Assembly (NCBI GenBank): GCA_963800415.1
Contig: CAWDBS010000060.1
Coordinates: 1 to 64,000 of the forward strand
DNA length: 64,000 nucleotides
Direction of reading: 5' to 3'
Source: Palsa-504 sp963800415
GTDB taxonomy: Bacteria > Actinomycetota > Actinomycetes > Streptosporangiales > Streptosporangiaceae
The position numbers and the translations under genes were made by a program. How positions within the stretch are numbered: the stretch's first letter is position 1; each line of letters begins with the position of its first letter. Of the stretch, positions 42,529-50,513 are shown piece after piece. The notes under the pieces were generated by a model. That model did not search any database, was not told the origin of the DNA, and worked only from the letters and a program-made list of their open reading frames with translations.

Positions 42529-42885
42529 TCACCTCCGGGCCAGCGCCAGGCTGCGGCCCGGGCTGGGCGCGTAGGCGATTCCGGCCAGGCAAGCGCGGCC
42601 GAGCGGTGCCCCCTTCCTGCCGGTGGTCGGCACCGCCGCGAGCATCCTGGCGCGAAGCAGCCGGGCCCCGAGCGTCGATGGCGGATACGGAGCCGTCAGC
42701 CGCGATTCAGCCGTGGCCCCCATACCCCGGTAGCCCGCGTTGGTGCCGGTGTAGAGGATGGAGAACCAGACCGCGTTCCAGTTGACCGTGCCTGCGTGGC
42801 GGTCGGGCCGGATCTGGAGCAGGACCATCTTGGGCACCGACGCGGCGGAGACGATGCGCAGCGGGGTGGCGCGCCGGCACGGCAA
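42529..42885 (-). CDS. Hypothetical ORF, weak support
   Basis: 118 codons from ATG 42885. The middle (VNWNAVWFSILYTGTNAGYR) has natural composition, but no family is recognised and the ends look random. It lies in the 790-bp gap between the divergent PRTase-hydrolase and patatin genes. May be a relic or spurious. Confidence 0.25.
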   Translation of the reverse strand: MPCRRATPLRIVSAASVPKMVLLQIRPDRHAGTVNWNAVWFSILYTGTNAGYRGMGATAESRLTAPYPPSTLGARLLRARMLAAVPTTGRKGAPLGRACLAGIAYAPSPGRSLALARR

Positions 42886-43264
42886 GCCCGATCAGCCATC
42901 GCGCCAGCGGCCGCTGCTAGCCCCGGCGGCCCGGCCGGCGGGAAGACAAGCTGCAGCCAGGGCGCGATCGCCGAGTTCGAGCACGCCTGATATCTGAGCG
43001 CACCAGGGACGGCCCGGCCGCCGCCCGGGACCGTCGGCCGCGCCGGCGGGCAGAACCCAGAGCTCAGCCCGCGCCAAGCCCGCATCGCCGGCTGCCTGCG
43101 AGGCTGGGCGGTAAAAGCAGGCACGGCGGGGCTTTTGCCTTCACGCGTGAGGGCTTTCGCCACCTTGTGCGGTCGTACGCGCCGGGCTAGTGCTTGAAGT
43201 GACCGGTCATGGCCCGCACGGCGGTCCTCACCCTGGGGGTCGGACGACGAAAGGGGACTTGACA

Positions 43265-44353
43265 ATGCTAAGCGCTTCTGAAAAGGACATGGCAGTGACC
43301 AAGCCGGCAAAGGGCACAGTCGGATTCGCGCTGGGTGGGCTGGGCGGCTTCAACGCTTACGGAGTCGGGTTCCTGCAGGCGGCACGCCAACTGCAGGTGG
43401 CGCCCGATATCATCACCTGCACCAGCGGGATGATCGCGTGGGCGGCCAGGTGGCTCGACGGCGAGGATCTGGAGCCCTTGATCCTGGAAAAGTGCCAGCA
43501 GGAAAGCAGGTTCCCGCCATCGCTCGGCTGGCTGAACATGCTGTCGGTGGCCTTGTTCGGCTCTGCCGGCGCCTCCCGCTCCGCGCTGCCAGAGTACCTG
43601 GCGCGCTTGCTCACCCCGATGACCACCCGCGAGGAACTTCCCGAGCAGGTGCTCGACCGGCTACTCCCCGCGCAGGTCTGGGTCCCCGTGCGAGGGCATG
43701 AGGACTTGGAGCACATCGCTTCCGTGCTCAATAAGAGCCCGGTCCCGGTCGCCTTCAACACCGTTCATCTCGAGTCAGGACGGCCCTACCTGCATATCAA
43801 TCCGGCAGCCAAGGAGTTCCTGAAGGTAACGGACGAGGAGACGGGGGAGGTGGGCGGCCCGCAGAAGTACGCCCCGATCAGCACCGAGACCGTGGGAGGT
43901 GCCCTCTGGCTCTACTTCTACGGTTTCGACAATGCCGCTCAGCATCGCCTCAACCCGCTAGGGCTCGTGGACGGCGCCTACAACCGGCAGTTCATCATCT
44001 CCGAGCTGCACCGGTGCAACCGGATCTACACGGTGCGGGCACTGAATACCAGGTGGCTGGACCACCCGCCACGGGATTACTTCGACAACGAAGTCTTCAA
44101 GGAGTGGCTGTGGCTGACCAGCGCCTACACCGCCGAGGTCGCGGGAATGGAGACGATCAACAAGTTGATCCAGAAGGGCGCTCTGCAGTCCCCCGGCTAC
44201 AAGACGATCGAGCTGATCGAGGTGCAGATACCGCTGTCCTATGGCCCCTTCCAGCAGCTCTATGAGAAGAAAGGAGTCTACGAGCTGGCATTGAACGAAG
44301 CCATGTCCGAGCTGCACGAGCATGAGAAGGCGGCGCCGGCGAAATCGGGGTGA
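43265..44353 (+). CDS. Patatin-like lipase with atypical nucleophile elbow
   Basis: 362 residues from ATG 43265, with AAAGGGGAC upstream. GTVGFALGGLGGFNAYGVGF LQAA is the glycine-rich oxyanion segment; PDIITCTSGMIAWAARWL is the nucleophile elbow, reading C-T-Ser54-G-M instead of G-x-S-x-G; LGLVDGAYNRQF holds the dyad Asp236 (DGA). The rest is alpha/beta with a long C-terminal part (FKEWLWLTSAYTAEVAGMET). Patatins hydrolyse acyl lipids. With Ser and Asp kept but both elbow glycines changed, activity is uncertain. Last gene before att copy C. Confidence 0.7.
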   Translation: MLSASEKDMAVTKPAKGTVGFALGGLGGFNAYGVGFLQAARQLQVAPDIITCTSGMIAWAARWLDGEDLEPLILEKCQQESRFPPSLGWLNMLSVALFGSAGASRSALPEYLARLLTPMTTREELPEQVLDRLLPAQVWVPVRGHEDLEHIASVLNKSPVPVAFNTVHLESGRPYLHINPAAKEFLKVTDEETGEVGGPQKYAPISTETVGGALWLYFYGFDNAAQHRLNPLGLVDGAYNRQFIISELHRCNRIYTVRALNTRWLDHPPRDYFDNEVFKEWLWLTSAYTAEVAGMETINKLIQKGALQSPGYKTIELIEVQIPLSYGPFQQLYEKKGVYELALNEAMSELHEHEKAAPAKSG

Positions 44354-44507
44354 CAATCGGCGATTTCGCCGCGACCAGGGCCGACGAGTCGCTCGTGACC
44401 ATTTTGCGTGGCGCCTCTCATCGCAGGCGGAATGGCCAGGATTGGCCTTGCCCCGTCCCCCGGGGCACGCTGGCTGCGAGGTTAGCCGCGGTGGTGCAGG
44501 CTGTCTG

Positions 44508-44696
44508 GCCCCACAGAATCCCCACAAGTCCGGGGTCGCGGCGCCGGGCCCCACAGAAATACCCACGGACAAGACGACACAATGCGGCATTCAGCGGCAC
44601 GGCTGCTAGCATGGCCGTGTTAGCCCCGACAGGCCTTTATGCAGGCAGAGCGGGCTGACGGTTGTGACAGCTTCGGATGTTCCCGGCAGCGACCGA
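44508..44696 (+). repeat. Integrative-element arm, copy C (pairs with 725-917)
   Basis: It carries the same ordered blocks as copy A: CCCCACAGAATCCCCACAAG, CCCACGGACAAGACGAC, GGCACGGCTGCTAGCATGGC, CCTTTATGCAGGCAG, CGGGCTGACG. GTTAGCCC (44619-44626) and GGGCTGAC (44652-44659) form the same stem. The two copies differ by scattered substitutions and small indels, so they are old relatives rather than a recent duplication. Confidence 0.6.
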
Positions 44697-44744
44697 CCTT
44701 CTGTTAACCGGCAGGTTATAGGTTCGAGTCCTATCGCGGGAGCC
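44697..44744 (+). other. tRNA-Asn(GTT) 3' half, attachment-site copy C
   Basis: CCTT, anticodon loop CTGTTAA, CCGGC, AGGTT, ATAGG-TTCGAGT-CCTAT, CGCGGGA-G-CC: identical to copy A from 918 through the acceptor, with C instead of A at the last CCA position. No 5' half. It marks the border between the stress island and the toxin-antitoxin segment. Confidence 0.7.
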
Positions 44745-45163
44745 CAATGATATAGCCCTGACCTGCGGGTTCTGTTCATACGGGACTGTCCCGGGGATTG
44801 GTCGGCCCGGCGCAGGTTGTGTTGGCTTGTGTTGATCAGGGCAGTCTGCGGCTTCGCGAGGACCGGGATGAGGGCGCGCAGGCCGGGCAGCGGCGGAGCC
44901 AAGCGCGGGGTTCGGGCGCGCCTGCGCACCCGGGAATCCATAGCAGACGCCGATCCTAGGACCTGTGTTCGGTTGATCTCGCCTTCTGTTGCCTGAGATT
45001 CCCTGGACCCTAGTGCACTTGCGCTGGTGGCCTGGACTGCCGCGGCACCTGCATCGAGGATGGGATGCCACCCGTAAGCAGCCTGGTCAGCCGGCTGGCG
45101 TATCTGACGCACGAAACGGGGAACTAATGAGCAGACAACAATTGCTGGCATGATGACCTGACC
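44745..45163. other. Gap without a supported gene
   Basis: Long minus-strand open frames here are only high-GC artefacts, one of them reading backwards through the tRNA half-site. CGGGACTGTCCCG near 44781 is a short palindrome. No gene or other element recognised. Confidence 0.3.
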
Positions 45164-45295
45164 ATGCTCATCGGCCCGGCCCGCGACGGCGCGCCGCTGG
45201 AGATCGGCGTGCTCGACCTCAACGGCGAGGATCCGGTCGTCATCCACCCGATGCGGCTGCGTCCCAAGTTCTACCCGCTCATCGGGCAAGGGTGA
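45164..45295 (+). CDS. Small toxin-like ORF (DUF4258/BrnT-like end), probably truncated
   Basis: 43 codons from ATG 45164: MLIGPARDGAPLEIGVLDLN GEDPVVIHPMRLRPKFYPLI. The pattern IGxxRDGxxLEVGVxD...VVIHAMxxRPKF is the C-terminal half of small RelE/BrnT-like toxins of actinomycetes; the family usually has about 40 more residues upstream (WHDDLT is still readable before the ATG). The next gene, an HTH protein, begins six bases after its stop, as antitoxins do. Likely a clipped toxin gene. Confidence 0.45.
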   Translation: MLIGPARDGAPLEIGVLDLNGEDPVVIHPMRLRPKFYPLIGQG

Positions 45296-45300
45296 TCTCA

Positions 45301-45569
45301 TGAAGCACTCAGATGCTGAGATAGAAGACGCCGCGCGCCGGTTCGAGCGTCTGGCGGACAACCTTGACCCGGCCAGCATGGCGGCGGAAGACCTGTCAGA
45401 CCTGCGGGCGGTAGCCGAGGCCGCCGAGCAGGTCCGCCGCGATGAGGCCCTGGTGACCGAGCGGGTCGCGGCGGCGCGGGCCCGCGGGCGGAGCTGGAAC
45501 AGGATCGCTGTTGCGCTCGGCGTATCCCGGCAGGCCGCCGGCCACCGGTTCGCCAACAAGGTCGGCTGA
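45301..45569 (+). CDS. HTH antitoxin-like protein
   Basis: 89 residues from ATG 45301, five bases after the preceding stop. DAEIEDAARRFERLADNLDP, DLRAVAEAAEQVRRDEALVT form helices, then ARARGRSWNRIAVALGVSRQ AAGHRFANKVG is a helix-turn-helix. Proteins of this form follow small BrnT/RelE-like toxins in actinomycetes. Here the toxin seems truncated, so this may be an orphan regulator. Confidence 0.6.
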
Positions 45570-45725
45570 CCCGATTCCCGATCGAGCGACGAAGCCACCC
45601 GCAATCCACCTGCTGAAGGCGCGTGGCGATAGCCGCTCGCTGCTGCGTCCGAGTCGCGGCAGCGGGCGGCTGGTGTCACCGAAGCCGGGGCTGAGATCTT
45701 CACCGACCGCGCCGGTTCTGGCGAC

Positions 45726-45990
45726 GTGACGGGGCTCGGTCCTGTCGATTGCTCTGATTGCGTCATCGACCAGCGCACCGACGACCACCTGAGTCACGCG
45801 GGCTACCGCACCGTTGCGGCGGCGGAAGCCCTCGATGAGTCGTACCCGGAACAGGCCGCCCGGTTGTGGCGGGCGCTTGGTCAAGACATCGTGAACGCGG
45901 CAAGAGCAAGCAGTACGCCGCTGCGGTGCAATACTTCGGCCGAACGCGGCGTGCGTCCGGGGTGCCGGTATCCGGGATCATGGTGGAATG
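45726..45990 (+). pseudogene. DUF6880-like protein fragment
   Basis: One frame reads YRTVAAAEALDESYPEQAAR LWRALGQDIVNA; after a slip near 45900 another continues GKSKQYAAAVQYFGRTRR. Together this resembles the C-terminal end of DUF6880-type proteins (YPxxAARLxRALxxxIVNAxKSKxY-AAxxxFxRAR). The upstream domain is missing. Relic. Confidence 0.4.
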
Positions 45991-46683
45991 CCCGATGATG
46001 AACTGCTGGAGCGTGTCCGCGAGCTCCGCGCTCGCGGACGGTCGCCGAAGGAGATCGCCCGCGCCCTCAAGGTGCGCCCCGCGGCTGTGACGCCGCTGAT
46101 CCGGCGGCTCGCCGCTGCCGAGCCCCGGGAGAAGGAGGCGCCGCTTATCGGCTGCTGGGTCAACCAGGGCTGGTCGTCGAGCGTGCGGTTCACCGGCCAC
46201 CCGGAGTGGCCGGACACCGGGGCAGGCGAGACAGGGGAATCTGGGCTGGTCATCGTCGTCGTAGCCCGTGAGCGGGGCAGTTCGGCGCGGGTGTGCGAGT
46301 TCCTAGTCGACACCTGGTGCCTGGGCGTGAAGAACGCGCTGGGGCCGAAGCCGGTCGACAGGAGGAAGGTCCCGTCGTTTTGTGCTGATGCCTTCCGCAG
46401 TTATCCGGGGGAACCCGTGGAGGTGCCGCTGGTTCTCGCCCAGCGGATCGTGTTCGGCGCGGTCGGGTACGCTCGCGGGCTCGGGTTCGAGCCGCACGCG
46501 GACTTCGCCAAGGCCGCGGGGCATCTGGGTGAGTGGGACGGCGTGTGCGACCTGGAGTTCGGCAGGGACGGGATGCCCATGTACATCGAAGGCCCGCATG
46601 ACGACACGTGGCGCATCATGCACACGCTCCGCCAGAACGTCGGCGACGGCAACTTCCATTACCTGGCGGGACTGCGGTCCTGA
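45988..46683 (+). CDS. HTH-domain protein of unknown function
   Basis: 231 residues from ATG 45988. Residues 1-42 form a helix-turn-helix (DELLERVRELRARGRSPKEI, ARALKVRPAAVTPLIRRLA). The rest is an alpha/beta domain (GWSSSVRFTG, GLVIVVVARERGSSARVCEF, LVDTWCLGVKNALGPKPVD, YARGLGFEPHADFAKAAGHL, VCDLEFGRDGMPMYIEGPHD). The protein is recognisable as a conserved actinobacterial type but has no assigned role. A decayed second copy of its start lies at 47388-47600. It sits inside a run of toxin-antitoxin genes. Confidence 0.6.
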   Translation: MPDDELLERVRELRARGRSPKEIARALKVRPAAVTPLIRRLAAAEPREKEAPLIGCWVNQGWSSSVRFTGHPEWPDTGAGETGESGLVIVVVARERGSSARVCEFLVDTWCLGVKNALGPKPVDRRKVPSFCADAFRSYPGEPVEVPLVLAQRIVFGAVGYARGLGFEPHADFAKAAGHLGEWDGVCDLEFGRDGMPMYIEGPHDDTWRIMHTLRQNVGDGNFHYLAGLRS

Positions 46684-46772
46684 CGGCAGGTGAATCCCGA
46701 TAGCCTTCGGCTTCCGGCCAGCGGGCTGCCTGCTCATGCGCTCCCGTACCATCGCAGTCGTGCACCGATATG

Positions 46773-46787
46773 ATACCATCTTGGTAT
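46773..46787. promoter_or_regulatory. Palindromic operator over the RelB-like start codon
   Basis: ATACCA-TCT-TGGTAT is a perfect 6-bp-arm inverted repeat whose right arm includes the first two bases of the antitoxin ATG. This is the usual position for autorepression of a toxin-antitoxin operon by its antitoxin. Confidence 0.6.
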
Positions 46788-47040
46788 GGCTATGACTCTC
46801 CGTCTTCCGCCCGAGATCGAGGCGGATCTCAAGCAGGTCGCCGAGACCGAGCACCGGAGCGTCCAGCAGACGGTTCTGGTCGCGATCGAGGAGTATCTGT
46901 CCGCCCGGGAAACAGCCGAGATTCTCGCGGACCCGGTTGCCCTGCGCAACCTGGCGGAGGCCCGGGAATCGGAGCTCGCCGGCAACGTCGTCTATGGAAC
47001 CGAAGCGGTACGCGCGCTGCTGGCTGAGCGCAAGAAGTGA
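46786..47040 (+). CDS. RelB/RHH-type antitoxin
   Basis: 84 residues from ATG 46786. MAMTLRLPPEIEADLKQVAE, TEHRSVQQTVLVAIEEYLSA is a ribbon-helix-helix domain; the C-terminal part (DPVALRNLAEARESELAGNV, YGTEAVRALL) would bind the toxin. Its stop overlaps the toxin start by four bases (GTGA). A palindrome covers its start codon. Confidence 0.8.
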   Translation: MAMTLRLPPEIEADLKQVAETEHRSVQQTVLVAIEEYLSARETAEILADPVALRNLAEARESELAGNVVYGTEAVRALLAERKK

Positions 47041-47318
47041 GCGCTGACCGCTACGAGCTCGGGATGACCCGTCCCGCTAGACGAGCGATCGCGGAGGGGC
47101 TGCCTGAGGACGTGGCCGCCGCTGCGGTGGAATTCATCACCGGCCCGCTGCTGGATGTGCCGCGCCGTGTCGGCAAGCCCCTCCGGGGTGAGCTCAGCGG
47201 GTTGCACAGCGCGCGGTTCGCCACTCAGTGGCGGGTCATCTACCGCATCGACGAGGGAAAGCATGCGGTCGTGGTCCAGGACATTCAGCATCGTTCGAAT
47301 GCATACCGTCGCCAATAG
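47037..47318 (+). CDS. RelE/ParE-type toxin
   Basis: 93 residues from GTG 47037. YELGMTRPARRAIAEGLPED, FITGPLLDVPRRVGKPLRGE, LSGLHSARFATQWRVIYRID, VVVQDIQHRSNAYR is a complete RelE fold with GKPL...LxGxxSARxxxxWRVxYxxD and the C-terminal IxHRxxxYR. RelE toxins cut mRNA in the ribosomal A site. Overlaps its antitoxin by four bases; looks intact. Confidence 0.85.
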   Translation: MSADRYELGMTRPARRAIAEGLPEDVAAAAVEFITGPLLDVPRRVGKPLRGELSGLHSARFATQWRVIYRIDEGKHAVVVQDIQHRSNAYRRQ

Positions 47319-47387
47319 CGACTCCACCGCGGCCGTGCTCTCCGGTTCTGGAGCGTCACGGCGGCCAGTGCCAGATCCCGGCACACA

Positions 47388-47600
47388 TGCCTGACAACGA
47401 ACTGATGAGCGGGTTCGCGAGCTACGTGAACGCGGCCGCACCGAAGGAGATCGCCCGCACCCTGAAGCTTTCGCCCTCGGTGGTTCACGGGTCACCCGGA
47501 CTGGCCGGGCACTGGCGTCGGCAGCGAGGGGAGTCCCGGCCTGATCCAGGTTCTCGTCGCCCAAGGTGCTGGGGGACCTGGCGACGCCAAGGCCGGCCTG
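47388..47600 (+). pseudogene. Decayed second copy of the HTH protein at 45988
   Basis: CTGACAACGAACTGATGAGC and what follows encode PDNELMSGFASYVNAAAPKE IARTLKLSPSVV, a degraded version of PDDELLERVRELRARGRSPK EIARALKVRPAAV. Further on, in another frame, GVGSEGSPGLIQVLVAQGA parallels GAGETGESGLVIVVVARER of the intact gene. It ends by about 47600. Confidence 0.5.
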
Positions 47601-47705
47601 GGGTAGCGCGTTCGGTGATGCCGGCGACAGGAGTGGCTGCGGCGTACGGGTCTGTCGCTCCTACGTATCCGCTGATGCCGGTAAGCGGGCGTGCTACACT
47701 ATCCT

Positions 47706-47718
47706 ACGTGAAGCACGT
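47706..47718. promoter_or_regulatory. Inverted repeat upstream of the second VapBC pair
   Basis: ACGTG-AAG-CACGT lies 8 bp before the first possible start of the antitoxin (GTG 47727). Position and symmetry fit an autoregulatory operator. Confidence 0.45.
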
Positions 47719-47726
47719 GAAATTGT

Positions 47727-47981
47727 GTGGTGGTCACAGTGGCTAACCAGAACATCACCCTGTCCCTCCCAGAAGAGGACCTGCGGGAGGCGCGGGTCCT
47801 GGCGGCGCGGCGCGGCACCTCGGTGTCGCAGCTTCTCGCCCGCATGCTCAGGGAAACGGTCGAGCGAGAGACGGGGTACGACACCGCTAAAGAACGCAGC
47901 CTGGCCGTGCTCCGCGAGGGCATGGATCTAGGCACGAGCGGCCGCATTACCTGGTCCCGGGACGACCTGCATGAGCGGTAA
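47727..47981 (+). CDS. VapB-type RHH antitoxin
   Basis: 84 residues from GTG 47727, or 79 from GTG 47742. NQNITLSLPEEDLREARVLA ARRGTSVSQLLARMLRETVE is a ribbon-helix-helix, and GMDLGTSGRITWSRDDLHER is the toxin-binding tail, typical of antitoxins paired with PIN toxins. Its end overlaps the toxin start by 11 bases. Confidence 0.8.
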   Translation: MVVTVANQNITLSLPEEDLREARVLAARRGTSVSQLLARMLRETVERETGYDTAKERSLAVLREGMDLGTSGRITWSRDDLHER

Positions 47982-48396
47982 CCGCCAGTTCGTCGACACG
48001 AACGTCCTTGTCTATGCCCACGACGTCACGGCCGGGGACAAGCACAGCCTCGGACGCGCCCTGGTCGAGGAGTTGTGGAATACCCGGCAAGGCTGCATCA
48101 GTGTTCAGGTGCTGCAAGAGTTCTTTGTCACCACGACGAGGAAGATCCCTAAGCCGCTCGATGCCCCGGCAGCCGCACGGATCATCGGCGATCTGGCTCA
48201 CTGGCACGTGCACGCTCCCGCCGCTGGCGACGTCCTCGCGGCCATCGATATCCACCAGCGAACCGGAGCGTCCTTCTGGGACGCGATGATCCTCCGCAGC
48301 GCGAAGGAACTCGGCTGCGGAACCCTGCACTCGGAAGATCTCAACCCCGGTCAGGCATACGACGGCGTCCAGGTCCGTAACCCGTTCCTGGCCTAG
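47971..48396 (+). CDS. VapC-type PIN-domain toxin
   Basis: 141 residues from ATG 47971. NRQFVDTNVLVYAHDVTAGD (first Asp), ISVQVLQEFFVTTTRKIPKP (Glu) and TGASFWDAMILRSAKELGCG with TLHSEDLNPGQ (the C-terminal acidic residues) form a complete PIN domain. Overlapping its antitoxin, it forms an intact VapBC module. Third apparently complete toxin-antitoxin pair of the window. Confidence 0.85.
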   Translation: MSGNRQFVDTNVLVYAHDVTAGDKHSLGRALVEELWNTRQGCISVQVLQEFFVTTTRKIPKPLDAPAAARIIGDLAHWHVHAPAAGDVLAAIDIHQRTGASFWDAMILRSAKELGCGTLHSEDLNPGQAYDGVQVRNPFLA

Positions 48397-48460
48397 CCGC
48401 CAAGGATCTCCAGCGCCTCATTCATGCCTGCGTGCCGGGCTTAGAGGCCGGCGTAGCAGG

Positions 48461-48835
48461 TCAGCGGACTTCGGTGTACTCGCTGCGGTCCAGCCGCAGG
48501 ACGTCGGTGTAGTCGCTGCCCTGTGGCTCTGCGACGTCGGTGTACTGGCTGCCGTCCAGCTGCACGGCACGGAAGCTGCGCCCGGCGACCAGCTTGCGCA
48601 GGTGCCGCATCCCGCTCATGCCCGCGACCGCGACAGCTATGACGGCGGCAAGGATCGAGCCGCCAAACAGCGCGAGCCCGCCGGCGACGTGTCCGAGCAT
48701 CATCATGACCACTCCGGCCAGCAGAGCCGCCGGCATGGCCACCACCAGCAGCAGCGCTAGCAGCGTCACGGCGATCACGGCCCTGGCCGACCTGTCCGGC
48801 GTCCGCTCTGCGTACCAACCGGCCATCACGCTCAC
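48461..48835 (-). CDS. Two-to-three-TM protein with repeated acidic tyrosine motifs in its tail
   Basis: 124 residues from GTG 48835 (GTG/ATG alternatives lie close). Hydrophobic helices: AVIAVTLLALLLVVAMPAAL LAGVVMMML and LALFGGSILAAVIAVAVAGM. The C-terminal 30 residues contain three similar units: GSQYTDVAEP, GSDYTDVLRL, RSEYTEVR, spaced about 11 residues and visible in the DNA as repeated TCGGTGTA blocks. Function unknown; a tail with serial tyrosines suggests a docking or modification site. Confidence 0.55.
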   Translation of the reverse strand: MSVMAGWYAERTPDRSARAVIAVTLLALLLVVAMPAALLAGVVMMMLGHVAGGLALFGGSILAAVIAVAVAGMSGMRHLRKLVAGRSFRAVQLDGSQYTDVAEPQGSDYTDVLRLDRSEYTEVR

Positions 48836-49087
48836 CTCTCAACGCCCGGCGCCGTCAAGGACCCAGGCCCACCCAAATAACACGATATGTCGCATCCCTT
48901 AGGTCAACGCGCCGCTCGATCAGAATCATCCCGTGACCGTCCGGCGCGCTGACCAGGGACCGCAGAGAGATCGGGCCGGCACTCGCCACCATCGTGATCG
49001 TGATTCACGCGTGCCGGCGGCGGTGATTCGTGTCCGAATCTCGGCGCGGGGCCGGTCAGGACAGGCCGGAAGTCCCTGGCCTCGTGG

Positions 49088-49399
49088 GTGAGCCTGTGCT
49101 ACTCCGAGGCTGGGGACCTCGTGGCGAGCCCGCGCCGCCAAAGCCACGACAGGACGTTGGTGCCCGCAACCGTGAACGGCGAGCCTGCCTGGTGGCTCAA
49201 CCTGCAGGCGCACCCGGACGCCGAGGTTCACCTGGCCGACGGGCCCCGCCTGGTGAGGGCCCGCGCCGCGGCTGGCGAGGAACGGTCGCGCCTGTGGGCC
49301 CGGTGGCGCGAGATAGACAAGAACCTTGACGCCTATGCCGCGCTTCGGTCGACCGAGACCGCGGTCGTGATCTTCGAGCCGCAGCCCGCGCCTCATTGA
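49088..49399 (+). pseudogene. Deazaflavin(F420)-dependent nitroreductase-family fragment
   Basis: About 100 codons from GTG 49088: VSLCYSEAGDLVASPRRQSH, NGEPAWWLNLQAHPDAEVHL, LWARWREIDKNLDAYAALRS. PLxYxxxGD...PxWxLNLxAxPxxEVxxG...R is the split-barrel Ddn/FDOR core. The N-terminal part (PVxLLTTxGRKSGxxR) is not found upstream, so this is a 5'-truncated gene. It may still be translated from GTG. Confidence 0.6.
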
Positions 49400-49622
49400 T
49401 CCTGATGTCATCGCACGGGCCAGAAGAAAGCGCTAACCGACCGGCGGGCTAGGGCGTGGGTCAGCCCCCAAGTTGCGCGAAGAAGCGCCCTGTTCGCTCT
49501 GATAAATGAAAGGAATTTAGGCAGAACGGCCGGTGGTGCTTTCACCCAGGCGCTTATCACGGCGCAGCCGCTGGCGTCATAGATCTTCACCCCATGGACC
49601 GACTGGTACTGCTTCGGTCGGC

Positions 49623-50513
49623 TCAGCCGGTGAGGGTGTCGAGGGTGACGAAGGAGTAGCCCTGGGCGCGCAGTCCGCTGATCACCTGGGGGAGCGCGTC
49701 GGCGTCGAAGGTGGTGTGATCGTCGGGGTTGGATCCGACGTGCATGAGGACGATCTCGCCGGGCCTGGCCGCGGCCAGCACCCGGGAGACCACGACCGAG
49801 GCGCTGATCTTTCCCGCGGTTCCTTGCCAGCCGAGGGTGTCGACGGTCCACCGGACCGGCACGTATCCGGCCTGGTTGGCGAGGGTGATGGTGCGGCTGT
49901 CGGCGTCGCCGAACGGGAACCGGAACAGCGGCGCCGGGTTCTGGCTGGTCACGGCGGTGATCTGCTGCGCGCTGCCGAGGATTTCGTGCCGCACTGCCGT
50001 ATCGCTGAGCTGGGTGAGGTGAGGGTGGGTGATGGTGTGGTCGCCGATCCGGAAGCCCGCCGCGGCGATCGACCGGGCGGCCGCCGGGAAGTCACGGACG
50101 AAGTTCCCGGTGAGGAAGAACGTGGCCGGGACGCCGTCGCGGCGCAGGGTCGCCAGGATTGAGGGGACCGCGTCGGCGTTGGCGCCCGCGTCGAAGGTCA
50201 GCGCCACGGCGCGCCGGGTGGTGGGGATGACGGTCCAGTCCTTCCCGGCCAGCCAGCCAGTGACCGGCCGTGTGCCGGGCGATGCGGGACTCGTGGAGGA
50301 CGGGCGCGGCGAAAGCGTGGCCGGTGGCGCGGTGCTGGCCGGCCTACCGCGCGGCGAGGTGACCGGCGGAGAAGCAGGAGGTGCCGACGTGCTCGGCGCG
50401 GTCGTTGCCCCGGTGCCTTGCTGCGCGCCCGGCGAGGGCGTGCCGCCGCAAGACGCCAGCGCGGTCACCGCCGCGCCCGCCACGGCAAGCCGGGCGATCA
50501 GCGAGGTCCTCAT
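49623..50513 (-). CDS. Polysaccharide deacetylase (NodB domain) lipoprotein
   Basis: 296 residues from ATG 50513, chosen because it starts a lipoprotein signal peptide (MRTSLIARLAVAGAAVTALA SCGG, Cys in a lipobox). A Ser/Thr/Pro-rich linker follows to about residue 90, then the NodB domain: motif 1 AVALTFDAGANADAVPSIL (TFDAGA in place of TFDDG), motif 2 GDHTITHPHLTQLS (metal His), motif 3 FRFPFGDADS, motif 4 VRWTVDTLGW, motif 5 EIVLMHVGS. Such enzymes remove acetyl groups from peptidoglycan or chitin-like polymers at the cell surface. The longer frame from 50588 would bury the signal peptide. Confidence 0.85.
   Translation of the reverse strand: MRTSLIARLAVAGAAVTALASCGGTPSPGAQQGTGATTAPSTSAPPASPPVTSPRGRPASTAPPATLSPRPSSTSPASPGTRPVTGWLAGKDWTVIPTTRRAVALTFDAGANADAVPSILATLRRDGVPATFFLTGNFVRDFPAAARSIAAAGFRIGDHTITHPHLTQLSDTAVRHEILGSAQQITAVTSQNPAPLFRFPFGDADSRTITLANQAGYVPVRWTVDTLGWQGTAGKISASVVVSRVLAAARPGEIVLMHVGSNPDDHTTFDADALPQVISGLRAQGYSFVTLDTLTG

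Noticed and set aside
44781..44800. CGGGACTGTCCCG as a DosR box
   Set aside because: The half-sites are one base apart; the DosR consensus needs four bases between them, and no gene follows closely.
49408..49610. Minus-strand open frame with VKIYDASGCAVISAWVKA
   Set aside because: A short natural-looking stretch, but no start, no family and mostly non-coding character upstream where it overlaps the deacetylase gene.
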